A stretch of 64,000 nt of DNA from Paenibacillus radicibacter (GCF_024721995.1 NZ_JANQBC010000005.1:62001-126000); one strand, 5' to 3'. Numbered from the stretch's first letter, positions 24,684 to 33,279 are shown. Program-made: numbers and translations. Notes: generated by a model not told the origin, from the sequence alone.

Positions 24684-25496
24684 ATGAAGGTTCATTTTCT
24701 AGGAACAGCTGCTTTTGAAGGCATTCCTTCGTTATTCTGCCATTGTGATACGTGCAAGCAGTCTAGAAGATTAGGCGGGAAAAATATTCGGACGCGCACA
24801 TCAGTTCTTATTGATCAGGTGTTGAAGGTCGATTTTCCACCGGATACGTACTATCACTTTTTACGGGATGGGATCGATTTGGATCAAGTTCAGGACTTAT
24901 TGCTGACCCATTCACATTCGGATCACTTGTATGCGGAGGATTTAGTCATTCGGGCGAAAGGCTATGCGCAGTATGATGAAAGCCGCCAAATACATATTTA
25001 TGGGCATGATTTGCCAATTCGCAGTTGTAAGGAATTACTCGAGTCGGAACAACATCATTATCAGATGCATCGGATATTGCTTTTTGAAACGATTCAAACC
25101 CAAACCGCTGTTGTTACCCCCTTGTTAGCGAGCCATGCTCCGAATGAAACTTGTTTGGTGTATTTCATAGAGAAAGATGGGAAAGCGATTCTATATGGAC
25201 ATGACAGTGGATGGTTTCCTAATTCTACATGGGATTGGCTCAAAGGTAAGAAGCTGGATCTGGCGATATTGGAGTGTACGACAGGTAACGCGGCACGTTG
25301 TAGCGGGCATATGAATGTAGAAGATGTACTGGGTACGCGCGATTGGCTCATGGAGCAAGATGTAATGAAGGCAAACGGTAAGGTTGTTGTAACGCATTTC
25401 TCCCATAATGCACATCTGTTGCATGACGATTTGGTGCAAATTTTTGAACCGAATGATGTGATCGTCGCATATGATGGCATGCAAATTGACTTTTAA
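24684..25496 (+). CDS. PhnP-like metallo-beta-lactamase-fold phosphodiesterase
   Basis: A 270-residue protein with the metal motif THSHSDH (residues 75-81) and further histidines and aspartate (YGHDSG, THFSHNAH). The N-terminal GTAAFEGIP and cysteine pair CHCDTC resemble PhnP-type cyclic phosphodiesterases and related lactonases or tRNase Z-like enzymes. It should be a cytosolic zinc or manganese hydrolase acting on a phosphodiester or ester; the substrate is unknown. AAGGAGGAG gives a clear start. A terminator-like hairpin sits immediately ahead in the leader. A TetR gene follows, with its operator overlapping this gene's stop codon. Confidence 0.8.
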   Translation: MKVHFLGTAAFEGIPSLFCHCDTCKQSRRLGGKNIRTRTSVLIDQVLKVDFPPDTYYHFLRDGIDLDQVQDLLLTHSHSDHLYAEDLVIRAKGYAQYDESRQIHIYGHDLPIRSCKELLESEQHHYQMHRILLFETIQTQTAVVTPLLASHAPNETCLVYFIEKDGKAILYGHDSGWFPNSTWDWLKGKKLDLAILECTTGNAARCSGHMNVEDVLGTRDWLMEQDVMKANGKVVVTHFSHNAHLLHDDLVQIFEPNDVIVAYDGMQIDF

Positions 25497-25513
25497 TCGA
25501 ATGATCGTTTATT
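25492..25513. promoter_or_regulatory. TetR operator, site 1
   Basis: The 22-base element begins TTTAATCGAATGATCG and ends TTTATT. The same element, with one change (T for A at position 12), occurs in opposite orientation at 26120-26141, upstream of the second gene of the cluster. It lies 9 bases before the TetR start codon. Confidence 0.65.
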
Positions 25514-25522
25514 ATAGAATGC

Positions 25523-26095
25523 ATGAGACATAAAGATGAGAATAAAAGTGAAGCAATATTTCGGGCAACCATACAATTACTCAATGAGATTGGGTTCTCT
25601 GATACTTCCATGTCGAAGATAGCTAAGCGTGCGAATGTATCGCCTTCGACGATCTATGTTTATTTTGAGAATAAGGAGGATATGTTAGGTAAGTTGTATT
25701 TGAACGTGAAGAAAAAATTGAGTTTGATCATGCTTGCAGGGCTAGATGAATCCGTATCTGTTCGAGCAGGATTAGAGTTAGTCATCCGTAATTACTTGTC
25801 ATACACGTTAGAACATAAGGAAGATTTCCTATTCATTGAGCAGTTCTGCAATTCGCCAATCATTGAAAAACTAAATCTGGAAGACGCGAAACTGATGTTT
25901 CAACCGTTCTTCCAATTAATCGAGCGAGGCAAGAAAGAGAAGTTAATTAAAGACTGTGATCTTATGCTGCTTCTCGTATACATTCAGACGCCATTAACAG
26001 AGATGGTGAAGCTCCATCTTAAAGGTGAATTCGAGTTCACAGAAACGAATATAAAGCATATGGTTCAAATGTGCTGGGGTGCCATTAAAGCTTAA
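25523..26095 (+). CDS. TetR family regulator of the MBL/HxlR cluster
   Basis: A 190-residue TetR protein with helix-turn-helix at about residues 8-54 (SPSTIYVYFENKEDMLGKL). No clear ribosome binding site precedes the ATG; TATAGAAT lies only a few bases upstream, so the message may have a very short leader. The operator element just upstream recurs in inverted orientation in front of the next gene, which argues for control of both itself and the membrane-anchored MBL protein. Confidence 0.85.
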   Translation: MRHKDENKSEAIFRATIQLLNEIGFSDTSMSKIAKRANVSPSTIYVYFENKEDMLGKLYLNVKKKLSLIMLAGLDESVSVRAGLELVIRNYLSYTLEHKEDFLFIEQFCNSPIIEKLNLEDAKLMFQPFFQLIERGKKEKLIKDCDLMLLLVYIQTPLTEMVKLHLKGEFEFTETNIKHMVQMCWGAIKA

Positions 26096-26119
26096 GGGTG
26101 TCCCTCTTTTAAACTAATA

Positions 26120-26141
26120 AATAAACGAACATTCGATTAAA
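26120..26141. promoter_or_regulatory. TetR operator, site 2
   Basis: The reverse complement of this 22-base stretch matches the element at 25492-25513 at 21 of 22 positions. It is 29 bases upstream of the MBL-fold gene, where a repressor would act. Confidence 0.65.
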
Positions 26142-26170
26142 CTTCAAGTTCATATCAACAGGGAGGTTGT

Positions 26171-27280
26171 ATGAAAAGAATTATGTTGTACTTACTTATA
26201 ATTGTAGTAGTTGTGTGTGTTGCAGGGTTATTATTCTTAAAGCTAAATCCGGTGTTTGGCGGAAGTGTGAGTAAACAGCAGAAAGAAGCATTTAGTAAAC
26301 TAGATAACTATGTAGATGGGAAATTCGAGAATGAAGTACCAGCGAAGATGGATATGGGGATTTCGAATATATTCTCGATGCTTAAAGAAATGATTGTAGG
26401 TGGGAAAGATCGCAATCCAAGTGGGCAGCTTCCGATCTCTCCAATTGATTGGGAGGCCATTCATAGTGAGCAAGATAGCTTAACTTGGCTGGGGCATTCT
26501 GCTTATATCCTTAGTATGGATAACAAGAAAATTCTGCTGGATCCGATGTTAGGTCGTGTTGCTTCACCAGTTACTTGGGTTGGAAGTAAACGTTATAGTG
26601 AAGATTTGTTACCTCTTATTGATAAAATGCCACAGATTGATGCTGTGCTCCTTACGCATGATCATTATGATCACTTGGATTATCCGTCCATTCAGAAGCT
26701 GAAGAGCAAAGTGAATCATTTCTTCGTTCCACTTGGTGTGGGCAATCATCTGACTCGCTGGGGAGTACCCCAAGAGAACATTACGGAGCTGAATTGGTGG
26801 GATGAAACGGAGTATGAGGGACTCAAGTTAGCTTTGACACCGTCCAAACATTTCTCGGGAAGAGGCTTGTGGGATCGCAATTCAACGCTATGGGGCGGTT
26901 GGGTCATTCTTGGCAAACAGACGCGTTTCTACAGCAGTGGGGATGGCGGATATGATGCACATTTTAAAGCGATCGGTAAAAAATATGGTCCGTTTGACAT
27001 GACACTCATTGAAGGTGGTCAATATGATAAGCGTTGGTCTTGGGTCCATATGACGCCAGAAGAAGCAGTTCAGGCACACTTGGATGTAAACGGGAAAAAT
27101 ATGAAATTAATGCATTGGGGCGCGTTCACACTTGCTTACCATAGTTGGACGGACCCAATAGATCGGGCAATAGTCGCAGCAGAGAAAGCGAATGTGAATC
27201 TAATTGCACCGCCAATTGGCGAAACGGTTCCTTTAACTCGTGAGATGTCTGTACCTATTACTTCATGGTGGAAGCAATGA
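26171..27280 (+). CDS. Membrane-anchored MBL-fold protein (NAPE-PLD/UlaG-like)
   Basis: A 369-residue protein with one N-terminal membrane helix (about 4-24) and an MBL domain. The motif THDHYDHLD at residues 162-170, the WLGHSAYIL segment, the lone GDGG aspartate and the late MHWGAF histidine match the family of N-acyl-phosphatidylethanolamine phospholipase D-like and UlaG-like hydrolases. It probably cleaves a phosphodiester in a lipid or cell-wall related substrate outside the cytoplasm. GGGAGG precedes the start. The HxlR gene begins 15 bases after the stop and is probably co-transcribed. Confidence 0.85.
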   Translation: MKRIMLYLLIIVVVVCVAGLLFLKLNPVFGGSVSKQQKEAFSKLDNYVDGKFENEVPAKMDMGISNIFSMLKEMIVGGKDRNPSGQLPISPIDWEAIHSEQDSLTWLGHSAYILSMDNKKILLDPMLGRVASPVTWVGSKRYSEDLLPLIDKMPQIDAVLLTHDHYDHLDYPSIQKLKSKVNHFFVPLGVGNHLTRWGVPQENITELNWWDETEYEGLKLALTPSKHFSGRGLWDRNSTLWGGWVILGKQTRFYSSGDGGYDAHFKAIGKKYGPFDMTLIEGGQYDKRWSWVHMTPEEAVQAHLDVNGKNMKLMHWGAFTLAYHSWTDPIDRAIVAAEKANVNLIAPPIGETVPLTREMSVPITSWWKQ

Positions 27281-27295
27281 TAATGAGGTGATTCG

Positions 27296-27661
27296 ATGAT
27301 CATTCGTGAGGCTTGTAACTGTCCCTTAGAGGTTGTTCATGGCATGATTAAGGGTAAATGGAAGACGATGATTGTCTATCAATTAAAGGATGGAAACACG
27401 TCCTTAGCTGAGCTGGAGCGGGGGATTGAACAGATCACGCAGAAGATGTTGTTACAGCATCTAAAAGAGATGCAAGCAAGTGGCATCGTCGATAAGATTA
27501 CAGGTGAAGGCTATCCGCTGCATGTTGAATACTATCTGACGGATCGTGGCAAAAAGTTGCTCTCTGCGGTGTTGATCATGCAAGAGATCGGGATCGATTA
27601 CATGGTTGAGCAGGGTCAAACGGAACTTCTTGATCGCAAAGGGATCGATTATAAACGTTGA
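27296..27661 (+). CDS. HxlR family winged-helix regulator
   Basis: A 121-residue HxlR protein: CNCPLEVVHGMIKGKWKTMIV at the start, then the winged helix with ITQKMLLQHLKEMQASGIV. It has two cysteines near the N-terminus (residues 7 and 9), the usual position for redox-sensing members, so thiol-based sensing is possible. GAGGTG lies before the ATG. It follows the MBL gene by 15 bases. A perfect palindrome just downstream, in front of an isochorismatase-family gene, is its likely operator. Confidence 0.88.
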   Translation: MIIREACNCPLEVVHGMIKGKWKTMIVYQLKDGNTSLAELERGIEQITQKMLLQHLKEMQASGIVDKITGEGYPLHVEYYLTDRGKKLLSAVLIMQEIGIDYMVEQGQTELLDRKGIDYKR

Positions 27662-27682
27662 AATCTTGTAATAGGTAATAGA

Positions 27683-27732
27683 TACCCACAAAAAAGTGGG
27701 TAATTCACGGCTCACTTGCCCGACAGTATAAT
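27683..27732 (+). promoter_or_regulatory. Palindrome and promoter of the isochorismatase-like gene
   Basis: TACCCAC-aaaaaa-GTGGGTA (27683-27702) is a perfect palindrome abutting TTCACG (27704-27709), 17 bases and TATAAT (27727-27732). It could be the binding site of the HxlR protein encoded 22 bases upstream, or a weak terminator of that gene. Confidence 0.55.
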
Positions 27733-27777
27733 TCGTTGTAGAAACAAAATTAACTGTGCGAAGAGGAGCCGTGGAAC

Positions 27778-28326
27778 ATGAATACAGCGTTATTATTGGT
27801 CGACATTCAGAATGATTATTTCCCTGGAGGTAGGAATGAGTTAGTTAATACAGATCAAGTATTAGCTCATGCTCAGGAAGCTTTGCTTCAGTTCCGCGAA
27901 AGGAATTTACCGATTGTTCATGTGCAGTGTATTCTACTGGATAGAGATGCAACGTTTTTCTTACCAGATACCGATGGAATTCATATTCATGAAGGCATTA
28001 GTCCTCAATCTGATGAGAAAGTGATCATTAAGCATACACCAGGCAGCTTTTTTCAAACCCAGTTACAAGAACATCTTGAATCCATGAATGTAACGCGGTT
28101 AGTCGTTGGCGGCATGATGAGCCACATCTGTATTGATTCGACCGTGAGAGCTGCATGTCGCTTGGGGTATGAAGTCATCGTGCTCGGTGATGCTTGTACG
28201 ACGAGAGATTTGGAATGGAACGATAAAGTGATTCCTGCTCATACGGTTCATGATGCTTTTATGGGATCTTTACATGGTACATTTGCTCAAGTCATCGATA
28301 CAAGTAGCTTGAATGAAGTGATTTAA
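27778..28326 (+). CDS. Isochorismatase-family cysteine hydrolase
   Basis: A 182-residue protein with the catalytic triad of the isochorismatase/nicotinamidase family: Asp9 in LLVDIQNDYF, Lys85 in IIKHTPGSF and Cys118 in MMSHICIDSTVRAA. It should be a cytoplasmic amidase or hydrolase; members act on nicotinamide, isochorismate or N-carbamoyl compounds. AGAGGAG precedes the ATG. The gene stands alone behind a probable HxlR operator, so a detoxification role is plausible. Confidence 0.88.
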   Translation: MNTALLLVDIQNDYFPGGRNELVNTDQVLAHAQEALLQFRERNLPIVHVQCILLDRDATFFLPDTDGIHIHEGISPQSDEKVIIKHTPGSFFQTQLQEHLESMNVTRLVVGGMMSHICIDSTVRAACRLGYEVIVLGDACTTRDLEWNDKVIPAHTVHDAFMGSLHGTFAQVIDTSSLNEVI

Positions 28327-28495
28327 TTTTTCATAGACAAGTATCCATCGTCTGACACATATTCAACGTGCGGATTGTGGGTGCTTTTTTGTATACTAGA
28401 GAGGTAGTTGAAGGATGATATACATAGCGAAGGGACTGAAATATGCGCAGATGTCAATGTTTTGAGCCAACAATATAACTTTTATGGAGGTAAAA

Positions 28496-29029
28496 ATGTT
28501 GATTAAAGAGTTACACACAGAGCGATTGATTTTAAGAAAAATGAACGAGTCGGACGCACCCAATTTGTTTAAGATTTGGTCCGATCCTGCTGTTACGAAG
28601 TACATGGATATTGATTGTTTTATAGATGAGGATCAGGCTATAGAGATGATTAAGCTCATGGATGAGCTGTCACAGGATCATAAGGCAATACGTTACTCTA
28701 TTATTGAAAAAGAATCGGATGTAATTATAGGTACGTGTGGCTACAATTACTTCGATTGGGATAATGGCCGTACGGAAGTCGGATATGATATTGCCAAGGA
28801 TTATTGGGGAAAAGGATATGCAACTGAAGCAATCGGCTCTTTGGTAGATTATGCATTCACAACGCTTAAACTCAATCGTATTCAGGCTAAAGTCGTACCT
28901 GCTAACGTCGGTTCTGCAAAAGTGTTGGAAAAGCTGAATTTTACATTCGAAGGTACGTTAAGACAATACGAAAAGGTAAACGATACATTTAATGATCTTA
29001 ATATGTATGCCAGATTGGCAACGGATTAA
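28496..29029 (+). CDS. RimJ/RimL-type GNAT acetyltransferase
   Basis: A 177-residue N-acetyltransferase of the Acetyltransf_3 type, starting IKELHTERLILRKM and with the acetyl-CoA pyrophosphate loop in DYWGKGYATEAIG. Members acetylate the N-terminus of ribosomal proteins or small molecules. An ATG at 28484 lies in the ATGGAGGT ribosome binding sequence itself; ATG 28496 follows it at a proper distance. A terminator follows. Confidence 0.88.
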   Translation: MLIKELHTERLILRKMNESDAPNLFKIWSDPAVTKYMDIDCFIDEDQAIEMIKLMDELSQDHKAIRYSIIEKESDVIIGTCGYNYFDWDNGRTEVGYDIAKDYWGKGYATEAIGSLVDYAFTTLKLNRIQAKVVPANVGSAKVLEKLNFTFEGTLRQYEKVNDTFNDLNMYARLATD

Positions 29030-29043
29030 GTCAATGGTTAGCA

Positions 29044-29080
29044 AAGGACACTCAGACGATTAGTCTAGTGTCCTTTTTGT
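29044..29080 (+). terminator. Intrinsic terminator
   Basis: AAAGGACACT and AGTGTCCTTT form a 10-bp stem, followed by a T-run, after the acetyltransferase gene. Confidence 0.88.
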
Positions 29081-29193
29081 TGCATACACATAAGTTTGGC
29101 TGAGCTATTATTCTGAAAATAGACACTTGTTTTATCACCCTGTTGTTGGATAATGGAAAAAGATATCAACTAGAGAGAGTAGGAGACGTAGAG

Positions 29194-30087
29194 ATGAGAA
29201 AATATGTAGGTGAAATGGGGTTGCTCTTTGTTGCAGTTGTTTGGGGCATTGGGTTTGTAGCGGCTGCAATCTCGCTGGAGACGATGACGGCGTATCAGAC
29301 AATGGCGATTCGTTTCTTCATTGCGGCTTGTGTGCTGTCGGTTATTTTTGTGAAGCATATACGAGCTTTGAACCGATCAACTGTTCTGGCGGGCATTGTA
29401 CTTGGTACTATTGTGTTCTTTGGGTTCGCACTTCAGACGGTGGGTCTACAGTATACGACGCCATCGAAGAATGCATTCTTGACGGCAGTGAATGTCGTGA
29501 TTGTTCCGTTTATCGGATATATCTTATATCGCAGAGGGATTGATCGATTCGGACTTCTTGGTGCGGTACTGGCTATTCTTGGGGTCGGTGTCTTGTCGCT
29601 GGAGGCGGAGCTGAGCTTAAATTTCGGTGATGGATTGACGCTGCTGTGTGCGATTTGCTTTGCTTTTCATATTTTCTTTACCAGTGAGTTTGTGAAAAAG
29701 CATTCGCCTATCGGACTTACGATCGTCCAGATGATTACGGCATTTATACTTTCGTTTGTCGTTGTACTGTCTCGCGGCGAAGCGATGAATCTAAATTTCG
29801 AAAGCAAGGGATTACTTGCGGCTGTGTACTTAGGCGTGGTCAGCACGACAATTGCATTCTTGGTGCAGACAATTGCGCAGAAACATACGACGGAGACGAA
29901 GGCTGCGATTATTTTATCAACAGAAGCGGTGTTTGGTACGTTGTTCTCTGTCATGATCTTGCATGAGATGCTGACAGTGCGTATGGTGATTGGCTGCATA
30001 TTGATACTCATTGGCATTCTGATTGCGGAGACGAAGCTTCAATTTCTTCATAAGAAAGCAGGACAAGCCTATTCTAGTCATAAATAA
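29194..30087 (+). CDS. EamA/DMT family transporter
   Basis: A 297-residue integral membrane protein with ten helices in two EamA repeats. The first repeat starts GLLFVAVVWGIGFVAAAISL and contains FALQTVGLQYTTPSKNAFLT; the second ends AVFGTLFSVMILHEMLTVRM. DMT transporters export amino acids, metabolites or drugs. AGGAG lies 10 bases before ATG 29194, which is preferred over the ATT-adjacent upstream start at 29143. It is likely a single-gene unit. Confidence 0.88.
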   Translation: MRKYVGEMGLLFVAVVWGIGFVAAAISLETMTAYQTMAIRFFIAACVLSVIFVKHIRALNRSTVLAGIVLGTIVFFGFALQTVGLQYTTPSKNAFLTAVNVVIVPFIGYILYRRGIDRFGLLGAVLAILGVGVLSLEAELSLNFGDGLTLLCAICFAFHIFFTSEFVKKHSPIGLTIVQMITAFILSFVVVLSRGEAMNLNFESKGLLAAVYLGVVSTTIAFLVQTIAQKHTTETKAAIILSTEAVFGTLFSVMILHEMLTVRMVIGCILILIGILIAETKLQFLHKKAGQAYSSHK

Positions 30088-30179
30088 TTGAATTTTATAA
30101 AAATATAATAGAGTACGCATCCCATTTTATGGTATCTTGGAATTATGATGGATGTCATTCACATGGGAGTTGCTGCAGG

Positions 30180-30824
30180 ATGCTGGGGAATGCGACGAAG
30201 AAGGAACAGACGATATTTGATCATGTGGGTAATACGATTAGGACGGAAGATCGAGAGGTTCGCATTGTGACAAAGTATGAGGAGCCGCTCGTTGTCGTGT
30301 TAGGAAATGTACTTAGCGATGAGGAATGCGAAGCGTTAATTGAACAGTCCAAAGAGGGACTGAAGCGCTCGAAAATTGGGGAAGAGCGCACGATGAATCA
30401 GATACGAACGAGTAGCGGAGTTTTCTGTGAAGATAGTGAGACGGTTGCTAGAATTGAGAAGCGAATCTCTGAGATTATGAATATACCGATTGCACATGGC
30501 GATGGATTGCAAGTATTGCAATATACGCCAGGACAAGAATATAAGCCGCATTATGATTACTTTGCAGAGACGAGTCGAGCAAGCAGCAACAATCGAATCA
30601 GCACGCTCGTGATGTACCTGAATGATGTGGAGGAAGGCGGAGAAACGTCGTTCCCGAAGCTAAATCTTACTGTGTTTCCTATTAAAGGCATGGCGGTCTA
30701 CTTTGAATATTTTTATGACAATCCAGAGTTAAATGAACTTACATTGCATGCGGGTACACCTGTTGTTAAGGGTGAGAAGTGGGTTGCGACGATGTGGATG
30801 CGGAGGCAGCAGTTTAGGGATTAA
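30180..30824 (+). CDS. Prolyl 4-hydroxylase-like 2-oxoglutarate/Fe(II) oxygenase
   Basis: A 214-residue protein with the iron-binding triad HxD (His124 and Asp126 in KPHYDYF) and distal His190 (LHAGTPV), plus the 2-oxoglutarate-binding Lys in VKGEKWVATMW. This is the P4H alpha-subunit-type domain. Bacillus members hydroxylate proline in proteins with collagen-like Gly-X-Y repeats. The window encodes two collagen-like proteins, so these could be substrates, although they lie far away. ATG 30180 is chosen since the upstream frame from 30129 has no ribosome binding site. Confidence 0.87.
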   Translation: MLGNATKKEQTIFDHVGNTIRTEDREVRIVTKYEEPLVVVLGNVLSDEECEALIEQSKEGLKRSKIGEERTMNQIRTSSGVFCEDSETVARIEKRISEIMNIPIAHGDGLQVLQYTPGQEYKPHYDYFAETSRASSNNRISTLVMYLNDVEEGGETSFPKLNLTVFPIKGMAVYFEYFYDNPELNELTLHAGTPVVKGEKWVATMWMRRQQFRD

Positions 30825-30902
30825 GTATAACATTGAGTATGAAACTTGAATTATTATTAACGTAAAATAGCACTGATAAATACAGAAACTGGAGTTATAT
30901 TA

Positions 30903-31676
30903 ATGACAGGAATAATCGAAATCTTATTAAAAATACTACCACTAATTACTGTTATAATCGTTATTATTAGAATTCATCTAACAATAACAAATAAGAATGA
31001 AATTGATTACTTATTAACTCCAAAGTCGACTGGTTTATGGGAAGATTTCTTAGATATTATTATTACCACATTAATTTTACTGTTTTTCATCCATGTACCA
31101 AGCGTAACTTTGAAGTATAGTGATCTTTTTTCCGACTTCATACTTAATTTATTATTGATTATTGATGGTATCGTAATACTAATTTCAGGCATTATTATGC
31201 TTTTCTACGTGGTTATTAATTATTTTAAAAAAATAAAGAAAACTAGATTTATTAATATTGTTAACTTTACAATTCTTACTGGTTTTTTAATTTTATCTTT
31301 TTGCATTACTAATATAAAGGCTAGTTATTTATTAAATCTCTATAAGGAGAAGCAGTATACATTATTACTGTTGATCTTTAGCTCTATATTTATTTTTTAT
31401 ATTATTTTAATTTATGGGCTTAGAGGTTTATATAGGTTGTTCAATAAACCAAAGTTATTATCATATAAACTTGAAAAAATACCTGCCAATAATATTGAGG
31501 AAGAACTTAAAGGTTTATATTTAGCTTATTTATTTGATAGTGAGCGTCATGTAATGGTATCGCAACCCTGTGATCGTAAATCGATTAAGTTACCTGCTTA
31601 TGTATATTATCCTAAAGAAAACTCATTAGTTAAGTATAGTAGAGAAGCTGATCCTACGCAGAGACGCAGGAGATGA
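30903..31676 (+). CDS. Unrecognised AT-rich membrane protein
   Basis: A 257-residue protein with five probable membrane helices (about 4-24, 48-66, 78-106, 118-137 and 154-176) and a hydrophilic C-terminal region of about 80 residues ending in an arginine run. I do not recognise the family. The gene is far richer in A and T than either neighbour, with a strong preference for ATT, TTA and AAA codons, indicating recent acquisition. CTGGAG precedes the ATG. No partner is apparent. Confidence 0.7.
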   Translation: MTGIIEILLKILPLITVIIVIIRIHLTITNKNEIDYLLTPKSTGLWEDFLDIIITTLILLFFIHVPSVTLKYSDLFSDFILNLLLIIDGIVILISGIIMLFYVVINYFKKIKKTRFINIVNFTILTGFLILSFCITNIKASYLLNLYKEKQYTLLLLIFSSIFIFYIILIYGLRGLYRLFNKPKLLSYKLEKIPANNIEEELKGLYLAYLFDSERHVMVSQPCDRKSIKLPAYVYYPKENSLVKYSREADPTQRRRR

Positions 31677-31768
31677 ATTTGACTATGCCCATATAGGCAC
31701 TCACCCATCTCCCACCATTTGAATACCCTAATGAAGAACTATTTCATCAAACGGGGGTGGGAATTGGC

Positions 31769-32554
31769 ATGGGCTATTATATAGCAGTTGAGCAAGGAGT
31801 CCGGGTATTCGTAGAGGATGTTAATCCAACAGGCAGCCAAACGATATTGTTTATCCATGGCTGGCCGCTTAATCATAAGCAGTATGAGTATCAATTTAAT
31901 GTTCTTCCTGCAAAAGGTTATCGTTGTATCGGTATGGACTGGCGGGGGTATGGGAATTCGGATAAACCTTATCATGGCTATACATTTTACCGGTTAGCGG
32001 ATGATGTTCGTGCGGTTGTGGATGCATTAAATCTACAAAACTTCACACTCGCTGGACATTCTACAGGTGGAGCAATTTCGATTCGATATATGGCTCGCCA
32101 TCAGGGGCACGGTGTAAAGAAGCTTGTTCTTATCGATGCGGCATCTCCGACTAGTGTTGCACCAGAAGTCGCGAATATGTTCATTAGCGGAGCGCTCAAT
32201 GATCGTCCGAAGATGCTGCAAGGCGTAACGGATCTGTTCTTCTTTCAGCATATTACAGGTCCATTCGCGGACTGGTTCCTACAGCTAGGCTTACAAGCGG
32301 CAAGTTGGGCTACAATCGCGATTATGCAAACGTTGCGCGATGAGAATGTGGAGAAGGATCTTGCACATATCCACGTCCCTACACTCATTGTTCATGGAAT
32401 TCATGATCATGTTGTTCCATTTGAGAAAGGGCAAGAAACACATAAGTTAATTCGTAATTCGCAGTTCGTCCCGTTCCAATATAGTGGGCATGGTGCTTTC
32501 TGGGAAGAGCGGGATAAGTTTAACCAGTTGCTTATGCAATTTACGAACGGGTAG
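31769..32554 (+). CDS. Alpha/beta hydrolase (haloperoxidase/esterase-like)
   Basis: A 261-residue soluble protein with a complete triad: Ser98 in GHSTGG, Asp213 in HGIHDHVVP and His241 in YSGHGAFWEE, and the oxyanion motif HGWPLN. It resembles the non-haem chloroperoxidase/esterase group. GGGGGTGG before ATG 31769 sets the start; a GTG at 31757 lies inside that site. A terminator follows. Confidence 0.87.
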   Translation: MGYYIAVEQGVRVFVEDVNPTGSQTILFIHGWPLNHKQYEYQFNVLPAKGYRCIGMDWRGYGNSDKPYHGYTFYRLADDVRAVVDALNLQNFTLAGHSTGGAISIRYMARHQGHGVKKLVLIDAASPTSVAPEVANMFISGALNDRPKMLQGVTDLFFFQHITGPFADWFLQLGLQAASWATIAIMQTLRDENVEKDLAHIHVPTLIVHGIHDHVVPFEKGQETHKLIRNSQFVPFQYSGHGAFWEERDKFNQLLMQFTNG

Positions 32555-32571
32555 CTTTCATATGATGCAAC

Positions 32572-32597
32572 GAGACACCTTAATGGTGTCTTTTTTC
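32572..32597 (+). terminator. Intrinsic terminator
   Basis: GACACC-ttaat-GGTGTC followed by six T, 20 bases after the hydrolase stop codon. Confidence 0.85.
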
Positions 32598-32659
32598 ACA
32601 ATATGGAGTTATTTTACCATCTATCGTACACTCTATATCAATAAAGGGTGGGGTGAACG

Positions 32660-33082
32660 ATGAACGATAGTTCCAAGTATGAGAAGCATTATAGCGAGGA
32701 TGGATTCTGGAACAAGCTGAAGAAGAATGCGATAGCAGCGGGGCAGAAGGTCGTATACAGCGGATTGATCCTCTATTATGCATTAGATAATCCCAAGATC
32801 TCGCGGAGGGATAAGGCGCTTATTTATGGTGGGCTTGGTTATTTGATCTTTCCGATTGATGCGATCCCAGATTTTGTTCCAATTGCAGGTTATGCCGATG
32901 ATTTAGGGGTACTGTTATTTGCTGCTGCGCGGGTTGCATTAAATATTGATGCGAATGTAAGACAGCAGGCAAAAAATAAATTAGTCGATTTCTTTGGTGA
33001 GGGTGCCATCTCGCAGCACGACATAGATGAAGTTAATAGTCAGCTAGATGGTGATGATGATAACGGGCATACGCCAGATTAG
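32660..33082 (+). CDS. YkvA/DUF1232 family protein
   Basis: A 140-residue protein with the DUF1232 core: RRDKALIYGGLGYLIFPIDAIPDFVP followed by GYADDLGVLLFAAARV, forming two membrane-associated helices around the invariant P-x-D-x-x-P-D-x-x-P pattern. The function of the family is not established. GGGTGGGG lies upstream. The C-terminus is acidic. Confidence 0.85.
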   Translation: MNDSSKYEKHYSEDGFWNKLKKNAIAAGQKVVYSGLILYYALDNPKISRRDKALIYGGLGYLIFPIDAIPDFVPIAGYADDLGVLLFAAARVALNIDANVRQQAKNKLVDFFGEGAISQHDIDEVNSQLDGDDDNGHTPD

Positions 33083-33112
33083 TAACTCTATTCCACAATA
33101 ATTACATGTAAG

Positions 33113-33158
33113 AGTACCACCAATTGCGTCTTCGTGATGCGTATTGTGTTACTTTTTT
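33113..33158 (+). terminator. Intrinsic terminator
   Basis: An imperfect 18-base stem (AGTACCACCAATTGCGTC with GATGCGTATTGTGTTACT) around TTCGT, followed by six T. Confidence 0.75.
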
Positions 33159-33279
33159 GTTGTTTCATAATACGGTTCAACAAGCATATCGGTTGGCTTG
33201 CCATAATGTATAAAATTCGTATGAATAAAGTAAAAATAGTGAATTGTATTTGGAAAATGTGGGTGTGAAAATAGGGAAC

